DNA from: Daucus carota subsp. sativus
Lineage: Eukaryota; Streptophyta; Magnoliopsida; Apiales; Apiaceae
Direction of reading: 5' to 3'
DNA length: 64,000 bases
Assembly (NCBI RefSeq): GCF_001625215.2
Contig: NC_030382.2
Span: 36,132,610-36,196,609, forward strand
Shown here: positions 48,711 to 62,038 of the stretch, piece after piece
Numbering within the stretch: position 1 is the stretch's first letter
How the letters are laid out: every line of letters starts with the position of its first letter
Notes under the pieces: generated by a model
What the model was told of the DNA's origin: nothing
Databases searched by the model: none
What the model saw: only the letters and a program-made list of their open reading frames with translations
Position numbers and translations under genes: made by a program

Positions 48711-50593
48711 ATATATCATATCTTTATTGTTGACCATTTGCATCTTATATGATCCGGTGAATATAAAATCAAAACTTTGTTCATACAGTTCACAAATGGC
48801 AACATGGGTTTGTTTTGCAATGACTTTCATTCTGCATCAGCCACCAGTGGCGGATGCAGAATTTTACCAAAGGGGGGGCTTGGCGGATGCAGAATTTTAC
48901 TAAAGGGGGGGGCTTCACTAATATTAAAAAAAGTTAAAAAAAAAAAGTCTTAAATATCTCAAATACATAATATTGAAGAATAATGAAAGAAATTGTAGAA
49001 GCTTTGCGTGAGTAGTGAATGTGAACCCCCTGGTCAGGAGCAACAGACTAGCGCAGCAGTGAAGTCTGAAGAATGAAGAGGTACAGAGCAGGCACAATCT
49101 GTTTTAATTCACAAGCAACAGCAAGGGGTTTAAGTGTATTACGCTAGTATTTTTGTTTGAAGAGTGGGCTGGGCTAATCATATAAAGGACTGAGCTGAAA
49201 TTTGTTGGGTGGGCTGACTTGTAAAACCCTAAAAATTTTACACTGATATATGAATTTACTATGGGCTCAGGGGTGGGCTTAAGCCCCCTGAGCCCCCCTT
49301 TTGTATCCGCCTCTGTCAGCCACCCAAAATCTTAAATTGTTACACTACCTCAATTATATTAATACCTCAATCAAATTATTTTATTAAAAAAATAAAATCA
49401 CATAAGCCCCCTTCTTGAAGAATGACCAAACAAATCATTGACATGCTATTTTATATTTTGTATTGTATTTAATTATGATTCTTATTATGCTTTTGTTTCC
49501 TAATTGATGATAGGAACTTTGATTGTTGTATCTTTATACTTCACTCTATTGTTACCGTATACATGTTTTTAGTTTTTTTTGTTTATAATTATGATTTTCT
49601 TACTTGTATCGTCATTTTCTGAAACTACTTTATTTCTTCAACAGTGCGAATAGGATTGTTGTATCTTATATCTGGAATCGGAGGAAGCATATTATCATGC
49701 TTATTTATCCGTAATACAATTTCAGTAGGAGCATCTGGTGCGTTATTTGGATTGCTCGGGTCCATGCTTTCAGAACTTCTTACAAACTGGACAATATATG
49801 CCAACAAGGTACCGTAAAACATATGGTCCAATAGCTTGCTAATATTATTCTATTATTTATTCATCTATTTATGCAATTTACGTTTCTTAATCAGTTTGGA
49901 GCATTACTTAGCCTTGTTTCTATCATCCTGATCAATATAGCTGTGGGAATTCTTCCTCATGTGGACAATTTTGCACATCTAGGAGGTTTTCTTACAGGAT
50001 TTCTTCTTGGCTTCATTCTTTTAATCCGACCACAGTACGGATGGGTTAACTACAAAAGTGCTCCACCCGGTTACCATGCTTCTAAACCCAAATCCAAATA
50101 TAAGTCGTACCAGGTGGTATTATTGGTGTGCTCCATTTTAGTTCTTATCGTGGGGTTAGTATCAAATTTTTGTTGAATAAAATTTTATTTTGGTAAACTT
50201 TTATCTAATCATTAGATTTTTGAAATAGATTTATAGGTGCACTAGTGTCTCTCCTTGAAGGTGTTAATGGTAATGACCATTGTTCCTTTTGCCATTATTT
50301 GAGCTGTTTCCCTACCCCTCTGTGGAAATGTGATGATCGTTGCACGGTAATAAAATTAACAAATGAATATTCACTATTGTGTCATCTAATAAGTTATTAG
50401 TATCTTATCCACAATAAAATTGATTATATAATTCTTTTAATCATGCTAATGAAATGTGTTATTACAGGCTCAACACACAGAAAACGAAGTGATTTTGATG
50501 TGCCTTGGCAATGGAAAGAGTGGAAATTACACATTGTCGAGTCAAGACACAACTTCAGAAATGGCCGAGCTTTGTACTAGTCTATGTCGTTGA
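45531..50593 (+). CDS. Rhomboid intramembrane serine protease (plant RBL family)
   Basis: Exons are 45531-45844, 45980-46143, 49645-49808, 49895-50154, 50229-50346 and 50468-50593; 1146 nt, 381 residues, all phases agree. The cytosolic N terminus is Arg/Pro-rich. The first membrane helix is near residues 47-68 ([19 protein letters not shown]). A loop helix contains the rhomboid HxxxxHxxxN pattern ([11 protein letters not shown]). The catalytic dyad is intact: Ser190 in GASGALFG and His242 in [10 protein letters not shown]. Later helices end in [13 protein letters not shown] Cys-rich tail follows. The layout matches the active secretory-pathway (Golgi-type) RBL1/RBL2 group rather than the inactive iRhom-like ones. 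Natural substrates in plants are little known. The ATG is directly preceded by an in-frame GTG that is not a start. Intron 2 is 3.5 kb. Confidence 0.94.
46144..48844. other. First part of the large rhomboid intron 2, with repeat-like DNA
   Basis: No coding exon of the rhomboid gene lies here. A minus-strand open frame of 86 codons (46847-47107) with [17 protein letters not shown] does not look random, but I do not recognise it; it may be a captured gene piece. From about 47400 to 48660 a non-coding block has phrases such as GTTCTCAGGGAAGGACTGAA and AAACCCTAATAATAATAG. From memory it resembles untranslated parts of plant LTR elements, but no ends or open frames are seen, so this is tentative. 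A TA tract lies at about 48679-48707. Confidence 0.35.
48845..49315. mobile_element. hAT-type MITE in rhomboid intron 2 with perfect 8-bp target duplication
   Basis: It starts CAGTGGCGGATGCAG and ends TATCCGCCTCTG, an imperfect inverted repeat of the common plant hAT type. TCAGCCAC occurs directly on both sides (48837-48844 and 49316-49323), an exact 8-bp duplication. The left end carries a short tandem copy of itself: GGCGGATGCAGAATTTTAC is followed by AAAGGGGGGGCTT twice. About 471 bp, non-coding. Confidence 0.88.
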
Positions 50594-53500
50594 TACTTTA
50601 CATGCAGTTTTGCATATGTTAAGATCAGCTAAGTCACACACGAGTAGAACAACAATATGGCGTTCAATTATTCTTTTATAAAATCATATATACAATTATT
50701 TCCTAAGTAGTTAATGGACCAAAAAACACGCGACTATAGATAGGCAGAGAGATATGTCGTAGAGTTAAACAATGTTGTGATTTACAAAAAATATACATTT
50801 AGGCTAGTTAGTTTTTTTTCTCAAGTCGATAAATTTTAATTATTACATGTTTAACATTTAGGGATGTATCGTGTAAATTACAAATTTTAGCCAGTTTGAT
50901 GATTTTGCTAGTTAACTAGTTATTATACATAATTTCATATTAATTATTTATTTAAGTCATAACAATTCAATTTGAGCTCGAATGCATAGTCATGGTAGAA
51001 ATTTGTCACATGTATAATTTATTATGAGTAAGGTTTTGTAACAAAAATTATTATAAAAAGGATAAAAAAGATATAAAATTCAAAAATTCATACATTAAAA
51101 CAATAAAATACAAATTTAATTAACAGAAGAACACCTATATTAAATTCTCATACAATATATATATTTTTATGTCTTAGAACCATTAATCATATATAATAAA
51201 GAAATACTGATACATCAAACGATAATAAAAAAATTTACTCGATAAAGAAACCGGAATGTAATCCATCATATAATATAAATATTTTTATGTCTTGAAATAA
51301 TAACTTTATGTAAATAACAATATAATCATTTGATTATTAAATGAGTTAAAACTGATTCTGATAACTACTTCATCTTTTGCTTCCAGTTTGACATTGCTTG
51401 AATACAATATATAGAGCTTTGTTCTTGTTTTCGCATGGCATTGTCTTGCTACAATACATCTTCACTGGTGTATCTTTTCAAAGTCCTCGTTACATTCTAA
51501 ATGTCACCAAACTCACCTTCATGGTTGAATTATGATGTACACAATTTTCATGATCACAATAAGACTGATTGATTATTATGAGATTTTTCGAATTTCTAAC
51601 AGTAATTTTCTGATTAAATCTTATGTTCCTAACATATCCTTTTTTTCTGCCATATTTTAATTTTAACATTGTTGATCGTGTTCATTAACATAATATTTAC
51701 AATTTCGATAGCTCCGTCTTTATTACATTATCGTCATGCTTTCCTAAACCCATGCGCACATACCTCCATATACAATATTTTTAGTTCTCACATTCTTATA
51801 TTCATGTCCAATGGATGTACAGTCATCATGTGTTTCTATGTTAAAATACAATGTTGAATGTGTACATCAGTGACCTATCTTTATCTACTAAAGGCACCAA
51901 ATTTCATTTTTGTCCATGTAAAGGCAAGTGAATGAAGTTATCCAACTATCACAATTTTCAGAACCACGACTCTGGTTTATATATATGAGCTAATTTTATC
52001 AACTTTCACGATTTTCGACTTACATTGACAATAATGAGTCTGAAACACATAATTTGGAAGAAAGTACATGACAGTAGTGAAGAAGATTATTCATGTTGTC
52101 TCACATAATTTTAACAAAATTCGTTTATTGTTTTTACACTCCAAGAAACAGGAATAATTGTGATAAAATTAAAACAACAAAATCGACACCATTCCACTAA
52201 CTATGACAAAAAATTTCAATCGCAAATACAATGTCACAAATTCACTATTTCTGTCAAAAAAATTTACTCCCTCACAAATTCTAAATGACCCCACTTTAAG
52301 ATTGAAAATACAAGGATATTTGTGATAGGTAACACTGTCACAAATATTAATTTAGACGACAAAATTATTATAGAAAAATCCGTCACAAGTGTTAAAACAA
52401 TCTAGTTTTTGTAAGGAATAATGTGTCACCGAATTTTACTAATTTTTAAAAGGAAAAAAATGAGAATAAAAACACTAATAAATACATAAATATGTAATAT
52501 AATTGTAATTCATTCTACTTTTTTGAAAAAACTACTATATAAATTATATGAATATTCATCAAAGAAAAAATCATATACGAAAAAGATAAATTTAGATAAC
52601 ACATGATATTTCAATAGTACAAAAGTTTTCAATGTTTATCAAAGTAACAAAAGTATAGTATCACCATGTTACAGTTGGGAAACCAGATACATAACATAAA
52701 ATCTAAAAAAATGATCCCAACATTACCTCAAATTTATTTGACCAGCTTGAATGTGAGTGAACATTAAGAGAATTACACGCACAAGCTAAGCTCTGTCATA
52801 GTTTCCTTGTTCAGAGGTGGTTAGGTGGCAGATCACACTCCGCCACTACTGTTGATTGTTCAAAGATATTAATATACTCAAGTACAAAATCAAACTCCTC
52901 CGTATGAGCACGTGCATATGTTATAGTATTACCCACTGTCTGAATTACAAAGTCATGTCATGTCAAGAGACCTACCATTAGTGGAAGCACCAAATTTATC
53001 ATCCTCGTGACGCCTTTTGTGCTCAATTGTTGTATGTGTGTGTGTAAAATTACAGATAAAAAAGAAAATCTTAATCAAGATAAACAAACACACACATATA
53101 TTAAAAAATTAACACCAATCAAAGAGCTATGTAAATAACTATTGAAAATCAACCAATTTATTTAGTCTACAAACCGCACAGCAAGAAAATTCGGATTTAA
53201 CTGGTAATTTTACTGGTGTATTTTGCTCCATTTAATATCATAATTTTAATTCAATTTGTCAATGAATACGAAAACTACAAATGTTTGTAGTCTGGGAAAC
53301 AAATATACTCTACCATCTTTTTAGCTTGCTAGCCAACAATCAAAAAAACAAAAATGAACCTTCAACATTCTTATATTACACAACATTTAGGGTATGCCTG
53401 AGATTGTTGTTATAAATTGTTGCGCTGTCAAGAAAAAAATGTCGTCGTAGAATTCAGAAAACTGTTTGATAATTTTTATGATATATGGTTATTTTGAGTT

Positions 53501-53880
53501 ATAATATAAAAAAATAATATTTTTTTGTGAGATTTGATAGTGAAATTTGTAACAGCTTCCTGAAAAATCTGAAACACGATTTTTTTAAAGTATGGCAGAT
53601 CTGCTTTCTCTAAAAATGACTTTCCGGCTAAAAAATGTTGTTCCTGAAAACTAATTTTTGATTGACGTCTGTTTTTTGGTAAAAAAATAAAACTGTTATT
53701 GTTGTCTGCTATCAAACACCAAACAGGACCGTGCTCGATTGACTCGTAGCATCCGCAATGTACATGGAATATATTTAGGGTAAAATTTGAGCAAATAATT
53801 AATAAAAAAAAGATATTCCGGTGTACTCATATCATATGTATATGGCAATCTATCTTCATATTACATATATCTCAGCTGCT
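50594..53880. other. Gene-free intergenic DNA with possible small transposon relics
   Basis: No gene is seen. At about 52137 CACTCCAAGAAACAGG resembles a CACTA-type end and is followed by CACAAAT/GTCACAAA words up to about 52430. The right end is unclear, so I do not assign it. At about 53385-53735 a block between TTTAGGGTATGCCTGAGATTG-like (left) and CACCAAACAGGACC (right) edges may be another MITE. The long open frames in both are not supported as genes. Confidence 0.4.
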
Positions 53881-54340
53881 TCTGCCGCCTCAGATCTCTT
53901 ATAACATCCCCCGATTCATACATACATATCATCTTTCCGATTCAATTCAATCAGGTTTGTTCAATGTTAATTGTTGCCATCTTTTTGCCCCAATTTACTT
54001 TTCTCTAAACCTAGGGTTTTTTTATGTTACAATTAAATTGAATTCTATGTTAATTTTTGTTGATTCTGTGAATTTCATTTGATTGTATGTTTATTAATTT
54101 AATTCGATTATGTTGCTGAATCTCTGATTGTTTTTTGTTGGTGATGTGTTTTAATTTGATTCGTAAGTGATTTTATGTGTGTGAATTGGGGGGTTCTTAT
54201 AGGTTGTTGAAAGTGGTTTTTGAGATTGTTTTGATAAATAAATTAAGTAGTTTGTTTTTTTGCGACTTTTTGTTCATTGTATTATTAATAGGTTTTTTTT
54301 CGAGTAATAAGGAAGTGGGGTTTTGGTTTTGGTGGTAAGG
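53881..54340 (+). promoter_or_regulatory. Leader of the DCD gene with a probable 5' UTR intron
   Basis: A CT-rich leader ends at CAATCAG|GTTTGTTC (about 53955). An acceptor at about 54291 (TTATTAATAG) would remove a leader intron of about 335 bp. The rest of the leader runs to the ATG at 54341. Borders are inferred. Confidence 0.4.
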
Positions 54341-57300
54341 ATGGCGGATGTGGAAGACCATGGTGATGACGATTTGTTGGGTTTGGAGGAGACTGTTGTT
54401 TTGGCGACGGATAATTTGGGTTTGACTGAGTTTGTTGATGGAGACCAAGTTGTAGATGAAATTGAGGAGAATAATGGTGGCCGAGTTGTCGGTGAAAATG
54501 AGGAGTATATTGGCGACCGAGTTGTGGGTGAAAATGAGGGGAATAACCGGGACCAAATCGTGGCTGAAAATGAGGAGAATAATGGGGACCTAATTGTGGC
54601 TGAAAATGAGGAGAATAATGGCGACCAAGTTATGGGTGAAAATGAGGAGAAAAGTGGCAACCATTTAGTGCTTATTGAAGAGGGAGGAAAAGGTAAAGAA
54701 GTGGAGGAAGATCCGGTGGAGGAGGAAGTACTTGCTGAAGAAGGAAAAGATGGTGAAGTAGTTGGTAAGGATGAGAAAAAGAGTGAAGAAAATGGAGTGA
54801 TGGCAGTAGAAAAGAATGGAGGTTTAGAAACCGAAGCTGATAAAACTGGAGAGGAAGCTTTAGAAAAGGATGTGGAAGGTGTCAAAAAAGAAGCTGCTGC
54901 TGATGCTAAAGGCGCAGAAAATAGTGAAAAGAAAGTAGATGAGAACTCACCCCAGAAGGGGAGAAAGCCGAAGAAACGTATCAGAAAGAAGAAAGGTGCG
55001 CAAGGGGTTTTAAAGGCAGTAAGCAAAGATGAAGAGAAGCCAGAGTCCTCTGCACAGAAAAAGGTTGTGAAGACGGTTGTAAGCAAAAATGAAGATAAGC
55101 CAGAGACTTCGGGAAAGAAAAAGAAGTCAAAGAAGGTGGAAAGTATGGGGATGATTTTTATGTGCACCTCACAGACTAAAAAGGATTGTTACCGTTACAA
55201 GTTGCTTGGACTACCTGCTGGAAAGAAAGAACTCGTAGAAAAGATTTATAAAGGAATGCGACTATTTTTGTTTGATTTGGATCTGAGGTTGCTGTATGGG
55301 ATATACAAAGCTGCAGCACCTGGTGGTACTAACATTGAACCAAAGGCTTTTAAGTCTGCCTTCCCGTCTCAGGTCAGTCTGTTCACAAAATGCCTGCCCT
55401 AACGTGGAAATAATATTGGTAAACCTACGTCTACAGTAAGCAAACGAGTAGCTATGAAATTGAATGGCAGAAAAAATATACAATCTTAGGTAGTACTGAC
55501 ACAGAAATGTTTGCTATTCAGACTCTGCACTCTAATTTAGATGGTTACTAATGTATGCTACTAGATTCTGGGATCTTGATGTGAGAGAGTGTACATATTG
55601 AAGTTCTAAATTGAGACCCTCATAATTAGAATACTGATGATTCGCTCTTACTTATTGCAAGTATTCTTTTTGGTAAAGAGGGACTATATTAGGTTAGGTT
55701 TTTTTTTCATCTAATATTTGGTTCATTGTGTTTTTTAATTAAATCCTATATTTCATTTAGTACAAATTCCTGTACTGGTACAGTAAATGAGCTTCTGTCA
55801 CAGAATTAGCAAGCTCATTTTGAGAGGGCTCAGTGTGACTTTTGCTAACTATGGATGGTACAAATTGATTTAATATACTATCTACTAGCTGGTTTTACAG
55901 TTTTTGGACACTTTAAGTCTAGTTCATCTGCTTTGTAAGTGATCCTTTGCTGTTTAAGCTTTTTTTCTAGAAAAAAAAACACACTATGATATCGGTACAA
56001 ATTGATTTAATTCATTATCTACTAGCTGTTACAGTTTTGGACACGTCGGGTCTAGTTCGTCTGCTTTGTAAGTGAATTTTTGCTGTTTAAGCGTGGGTTA
56101 TGATAAATTATGTATTCATCTAGCTTAAACTTAAAGAATTGTCCTGCTTTGATTTCTTAACTTGGATGCTAGTTAATGTTAGTTTGTCCAAGTTCCTGTT
56201 TCAGAATTCAGTGAGTTGGTGTCCAAAGATGTAAAGAAACAGATAGTATAAGTGATCATAAAAGGGATGCATATTTAGCTTGTAGCTTGTGGTCCGTTTT
56301 AGAGGGTAGAAAATTTCTATCCTTTGATTAGTTCACTCTTGTGGTCTTTAATAAGAGCACTACCTCCCTCTGATATGTTGTTCCTATTCTACTCGCATTA
56401 GTTATATTTAAAAGTGTACTTTTAACCTGGTGAGGTCAATTGTTAGCTGGATAAGTTTTCTCAAGCTTTTCTCATAAAGTGTTTGAATTTTAGATACTGG
56501 GAAAATTTCAGCACCTTGTACAGATAGATTTAGAAGTTGTCTTGTCTATTAGCAATTGACTGTGTTGGTCACTCACTTTCATGTTTCCAGTATTATGCAT
56601 GTTTTCCATCTAGTAACTTTCTTCTGTTTCTGCTGGTTCAACTAACTATCCTGTTGCATAATGAAAAGTGAAACAAGGGAGCCTGTAGCATCATTCTACA
56701 AGCCATTTCACTCATGTGTTTGGTAGCAAGCCCCTGTTTCATAATTAGGACAGTATCAGATACAGACTTACAGAGAATAACTATATCTGAAAAGAGTGTT
56801 GCCTTCATTATTCAAATGTATAAGATTGTAAATATGTATTAGTGAATATAACAAACTGATGCTGCTGCACATGTCAGTTGTTATATAAAGTTTTATTTTA
56901 ACAGTCAGTTGTTTTCTAGGTTCGATTTACTGTTTTGGAAGACTGCTTGCCATTAGCTGAAGAAAAATTCAAGGAGGCCATCAAAGAGAATTACTATTCT
57001 AGGAATAAATTTGATTGTCAACTGAATTCTGAACAGGTTTGTTCCTGTATTCTATGAAAAAGTTGATGTCACTGCCTGTGTAGGACTCATTGCTTTTGCT
57101 CTTCGTGCTAAATAATGGTTTATAATATTGCTTAAAATAGGTGAAAAGGTTGTGCAAGCTCTTTGTTTCTGTTAGCAAAGGCTCTGCTCTCCAGAAGATC
57201 AATAGAAGTCCTGTAGTAGGACGTGCATCTGAGGGTCTGAAGCAGCAGCCCCGTGATGAAAAGAGGGGTTTGCAAAGAGGACGTGCACCTGATGGTCTGA

Positions 57301-58139
57301 AGCAGCAGAGCCGTGATGAAAAGAGGGGTCGCAAACGGCGGGATCGTGATGAAGGGAGTAGTCGCAAACAGCGAGATGAAGAGCGAGGTCGTAAACGTCG
57401 TGGTCGACGTGAAGAGAGAAAATCTCCACCTAGACAGGAGCAAAGACACCATGAGCGTCCCGTTATGTATGCCAATGAAGTTTCCTACTCACAAGTAGCA
57501 CCGCTGCACGGGGGTTACCAGTTACCTGCTCCAGTATATGCTTATGAGAGAACCTTGGACTCGAACTCTTACAGACGGGAACCAGTATTAGAGCATCGCG
57601 GTCTTCAGATTGTAGATCGGGCACCAAGGCATTATGACGAGACTAAAAACATCGATCCCTATATATCATATAGAGAAAGAGAAGCTCCTTCATATCGTAG
57701 ACCAATTTATTCTTCAGTCTCAGAGCGAGAGTATTATACTCCTGCAGTCTTGCCTGCTGCATATCTTCCTGCAGGAAGAAATTCTGAGCGCCAGACTACC
57801 TCTGGTCTACGAGATTATTATCAACCAGGAACTTTACCTTCTGAGTACCTTCCCTCGCGCAGAGAGATTGAGTACCTTCCCTCGCGAAGAGAGGTTGAGT
57901 ACCGTACTACTGCAGAACTCCCAGCAGAGTATCATTCTACTAGAGCCTTGCCGGCGGAGTATCATGCATCAAGGAGTTTACTAGCAGAGTATCGTGCTGC
58001 AGGATTACCAACTGAAGACCTTGCTCCGGCAAGCGCCTCAAATGGATACCATCAGGCACGTCCTGCAATGGAGTATCGTTCTTCTGGAGGTGGATTGCGT
58101 GATTACCATTCTCTGCAAACCACAGCTCGGTATAGGTAG
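54341..58139 (+). CDS. DCD-domain (development and cell death) protein
   Basis: Exons are 54341-55372, 56920-57036 and 57141-58139; 2148 nt, 715 residues, all in phase 0. The acidic N-terminal quarter holds six 12-residue repeats (see 54449-54664). It is followed by a Lys-rich block (about 200-265) with [11 protein letters not shown], a likely nuclear signal. The DCD domain spans about 269-395: [59 protein letters not shown] strongly basic Arg/Glu stretch follows (about 410-480), then a Tyr/Pro/Arg-rich tail with repeated EYLPSRRE and LPAEYH units. DCD proteins such as NRP act in plant stress and cell-death signalling. The Lys/Arg-rich segments suggest nuclear or RNA-linked work, which is inference. 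The chosen ATG is the first in frame. Confidence 0.9.
54449..54664 (+). repeat. Six tandem 36-bp units coding 12-residue acidic repeats
   Basis: Units read as [60 protein letters not shown] and [12 protein letters not shown]. The unit length is a multiple of three, so copy number can vary without shifting the frame. The minus strand is open here only because the codons repeat. Confidence 0.9.
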
Positions 58140-59575
58140 TTGTATAGAGTCCAGTTTCTGAATCAGTTGAATTCTCCGTTCCTACAGGAAGATTATGGTT
58201 GAGCGGACAATATATCCCAAGTCATGTTTAGCAGCTTGTATTCCTTTTAACATGCTTCTTTGCAACTTGTCCTGAAATCTTCTGGCGTCGAGCATGCTAT
58301 CGCCTCAATAACTTATAGTTCTATTCTCAATCCCTTATTTTTTTTTCTTCTTTTAATTGGATACTGCGCCGTCTTCTGGCATACTTGTTGGGAAACCTGT
58401 CCTGGAGAGGGTTGGCCTTCAAATAACATGGCAATTGATCCTTCAGTTTCACTTTTTTCTCCCTGTGGATTTGCACAATTTTTTGTCATGTTTTGTTTGG
58501 ATGCTTGTGTTTTTGACGGTTTGTTGATGTTGAGAACATTCTGTAGACAGACGTGATTAGATATCAATGCGGTATAGTTTATTTTTGGTATGCATTTCAG
58601 TTCTTGCCCGATAAGGTTTCTTGAAGGGGCTAATAAATGCAGCTATGGACAAATTCCATAGTTGGCTGCAAAGCATACGGACTAAACATTAAAGTTTAGG
58701 CTGTGGCAGCCAGGAGTATTCATTGCCCAAAGCCCTACTGCAGTTGATTCTTGCGGAGAGGAGATTACCACCTTGATACATCTTTGCACTTTTTGTACTG
58801 ATGTTTATATTTGCAAGATCTACCTGCTATTAGGGATTGTTGGTTTGGAAAGATGTGCATAAATTAAATGTATGTTAAAATAAATAGTCCAGTTGATTTT
58901 AGAAGTCAGACCTACTAGGAGCAATATTAAGATGTGTGATAAACCTTGGTTTAGAAGAGATCTGTATAGAGTTATAGACCTATAATTATGTTGACGCAAA
59001 TACTTTAGGTAGTTAGGATCTAAATGAGAGTTGTTACTCTCTCTAAACTAGAGTCCTAAAACGTCACTTACCGGTGGTTCTAAGAGATCTGATAAATATA
59101 ACAGTATTTTTTAGTTAGGTGATAGGTTTTCTATTGTCCTCCCGTCTCTTTAATAATGATGACTTTATGCATGTACAAAATTCTTCGCTAATCAAAATCT
59201 CCCGCCTTGGACGAACATAATGAACTTGAATATGTTGATTCTTTATCGGAGGAGTGAGGGGACACAAAAAATGCGATCAAATAATGAAAAGGAACCAGAC
59301 TTTCAAATTGTAGGCATATGGTTTGTTGGATTTTCAATATTCTTCTAGGAAGGTGCCATATAGCCATAGCTTTTTATGCTAAATGCAATTTAGCTGGGGC
59401 CTTGGGGCCAACTTAATTTGTGATGCTCCCGTTGGTATGCACATATCTGAAGCCCGCAATATTTGCAATCATTTTTTTCCTAATTATGTTTCCATGAGAT
59501 TAAACATTTATACTGACCTTTCATTAGCTCATTTTATTTGTGCTTACTTTGGCAGAGATGATCATTAATTTGTTA
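58140..59575. other. 3' flank of the DCD gene; no gene seen
   Basis: The first few hundred bases are probably the 3' UTR. The remaining spacer has short open frames on both strands with no family resemblance. Confidence 0.5.
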
Positions 59576-59936
59576 GAGCAACTCCAATAGACTCCTCAAA
59601 CAAGCTCTTAACTCTAAAATTTAGGAGGATATGAAAAATTAGACCTCCAACGGGCTCCTAATAGCTCTTTAAAAATTTAAAAGTTTCCTCTCTCTCTTTT
59701 CTTTTAAAGAGTATCTAGGTGCTCCTAACTTATTTTCTTTGAATAAAATAATCACTTCCTTCTATTTCTATTCACTTCTCTCCAACTTTTCTCCCAAATA
59801 ATAATAAAATATGAGTTAAGAGCAACTATAAAGAGTAGCATTGGAGCTCACACATTATTAAATGTACTAACTCACTGGGAGCCACATTTTATATTATTGT
59901 TTAAGGAATGATTTAGGAACACCATTGGAGATGCTC
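59576..59936. mobile_element. Tourist-like (PIF/Harbinger) MITE
   Basis: It starts GAGCAACTCCAATAG and ends CATTGGAGATGCTC, nearly inverse. It is flanked by TTA at 59573-59575 and 59937-59939, the usual 3-bp duplication. About 361 bp with AGCTCTT/CTCCTAA words inside. Confidence 0.85.
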
Positions 59937-61167
59937 TTAAACATTCACCGTATGGCGACATATCGAGTTTCAATCTATAGCCTATAGGGGGCGAGTCTAA
60001 TATTGTCGAATTTTATTTGTGCGTTAAATTTTTAGAATGATAGTAAGTCCATTTAAAGATTAAACTTGGATTGAAAGTTCACTCAAAATTTGATAACTCG
60101 ATTCAATAGTGGCTAGAGAGATGCACAGAAGGTCTCAGCAACGTCCAGCTTTCGACCGAGTCCTAAAAAATCGAATATTTCAGTAAAAGTCTGGACTGGA
60201 CTTTGATTTTGACGGATCAGTTCGGATTTATAAAAATTAGTTAGCTGGACTTTTATCTTGAGTCAGGTCAGGTCGAACATGATATTCTTTTCAAATCTGA
60301 TTAATTTATATGTAAATTTATCATTTTAATTGAGACCAGGTCGATTTAAAAGACACGCTAACGTTACTCCCTCGTCTCTCTAGTCTCTAGTACGAGTCCG
60401 ACGATATTAACAGTACGGCGTATCTAGAAATCAAGATTGAACCTGGAAAAGAAAAAAAAATTATTGAAAAAGCAGCTGGCAAGCAAAATAAGTCAATAAA
60501 GAGTCCAGCAACTTTTTGACTCGCTAAAAAACAGCTGTAAAAAAACAATTCACGGTGGACAATATATGTGGATTTATCATCATGTGGATTATGTAATTCA
60601 CGTACTTTATGCAGAAGCATCAAGCACTTGTATCCTGTACAAGACGATACAAATTAGATCCAAATCTTGAACAAGAAAACATGGTGGTCTACGTGATGCA
60701 TGATTGTTTGTTAAACAAGACACTGTACTACCAAACAAATGTCTGAAAAGGTATTCAAAATATTGGAGAGAGCATTCTCTTTGAACCTATTCAATCAACG
60801 CCATGCAAATTTATATAACATTTAATTTGATACATTTTATTTTAAAATATTTCTCATTATAAACGCACAAACAAAATTTATAACATTTCTAATAGATAAT
60901 ACTTAGTTCACTTCACTTGCAATGATAATAAAGTAGTGATGGTATTATGTGACAAAGGAAAAAGTAGTAATGGTATTATGTAGGAGTATAAGCTTGCGAA
61001 GGAGGGAAGGTATGCCGTATACAAAAGTGTTGCTCTTATTTTGTCTCCCAACTGTGTTTGCTTGAATTGTACTACATTTTGGGATAACTTGTAAATGCAG
61101 ATCTAATTGATTGTATGACCTCGGTCACGACTTGGTTTTAGAATTGGGTCATGCCTACCGTAACGGG
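59937..61167. other. Gene-free intergenic DNA
   Basis: I see no gene, clean inverted-repeat element or conserved motif in this stretch. Confidence 0.5.
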
Positions 61168-61406
61168 GACTCCCTCCGTCTTATTTGTTATGTCGGGATT
61201 GTTCACATGAAACAAATTATTAATTTATGTCTGATGATTTATAAGACTAAATACAATCGTTCTTGTCGGATTCGTATTCATAAATTTTAATATATGAAAT
61301 TTTTATATTTAATATTAATATAAAATTAAATATATTAACGATCAAAAATATATATTAGCAAATATGATAAAAGACAAACATAAAAAAAGTCAAGAGATGG
61401 AGGGAG
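61168..61406. mobile_element. Degenerate Stowaway-like MITE
   Basis: It starts near GACTCCCTCCGTCTTATTTG and ends near CAAGAGATGGAGGGAG, roughly inverse. The flanking TA pair is not intact, so the copy is old or the limits are off by a few bases. Confidence 0.55.
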
Positions 61407-62038
61407 CAACTTGTACAAGAGTCAACTATCCACACTACAATAATCGATCACTCATCTCATTGTATATTAACAAAATCACATATATCGGTTGTGTTCAAAT
61501 TATCCCGATCCTAAATTTTGCTTATAGGGAAAGTACAATGGAGAGTCAATAATATGTTATATCTATAATATTCAATAAAAAAATTCATTCCAATTTTCAC
61601 ACATTAAAATAAAAGACAGTTGATATCATCCGAGTTGATATAATTCCCAGTATTTTTATCAAAAATCTAGAAATAATACAAATTTGAAAAAATAGAAAAC
61701 ACAAATCACTGAAAGCATGCTCGTTAAGGTTCCAATCCCTATTGATAAACTCTAAAAAGGTTTCAGGCCATATTTGAAATTTAGAGGTTTAGGGCGAAAT
61801 TAGATGTTTGGGGTGGTTTAGAGATTTGACTATTAGAATCTGTTAATATAAGTGTTTGGTAGTTAGCAGATTAAAATAAAGGTTTGGACCCAAAAAGCTA
61901 ATTTTGAAAAAACTACTTTAAAGAGCTTTTTAAGTTAAATGTTTTGGTTTGTGTCAGAAAAAGCTAATCAATCAACTATTAACCAAACAGTTTTACGAAA
62001 AACAGCTAATTCAATCCGCTAGTCAAAACATTTATTTC

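Noticed and set aside
54274-55167. 297-codon Ser/Phe-rich open frame on the minus strand
   Set aside because: It is exactly antisense to the first DCD exon and is open only because the sense strand is rich in GAA/GAG/AAG codons.
57132-57475. Minus-strand Ser/Arg-rich and Phe/Thr-rich open frames
   Set aside because: Antisense to the Arg-rich tail of the DCD protein; codon-bias artefacts.
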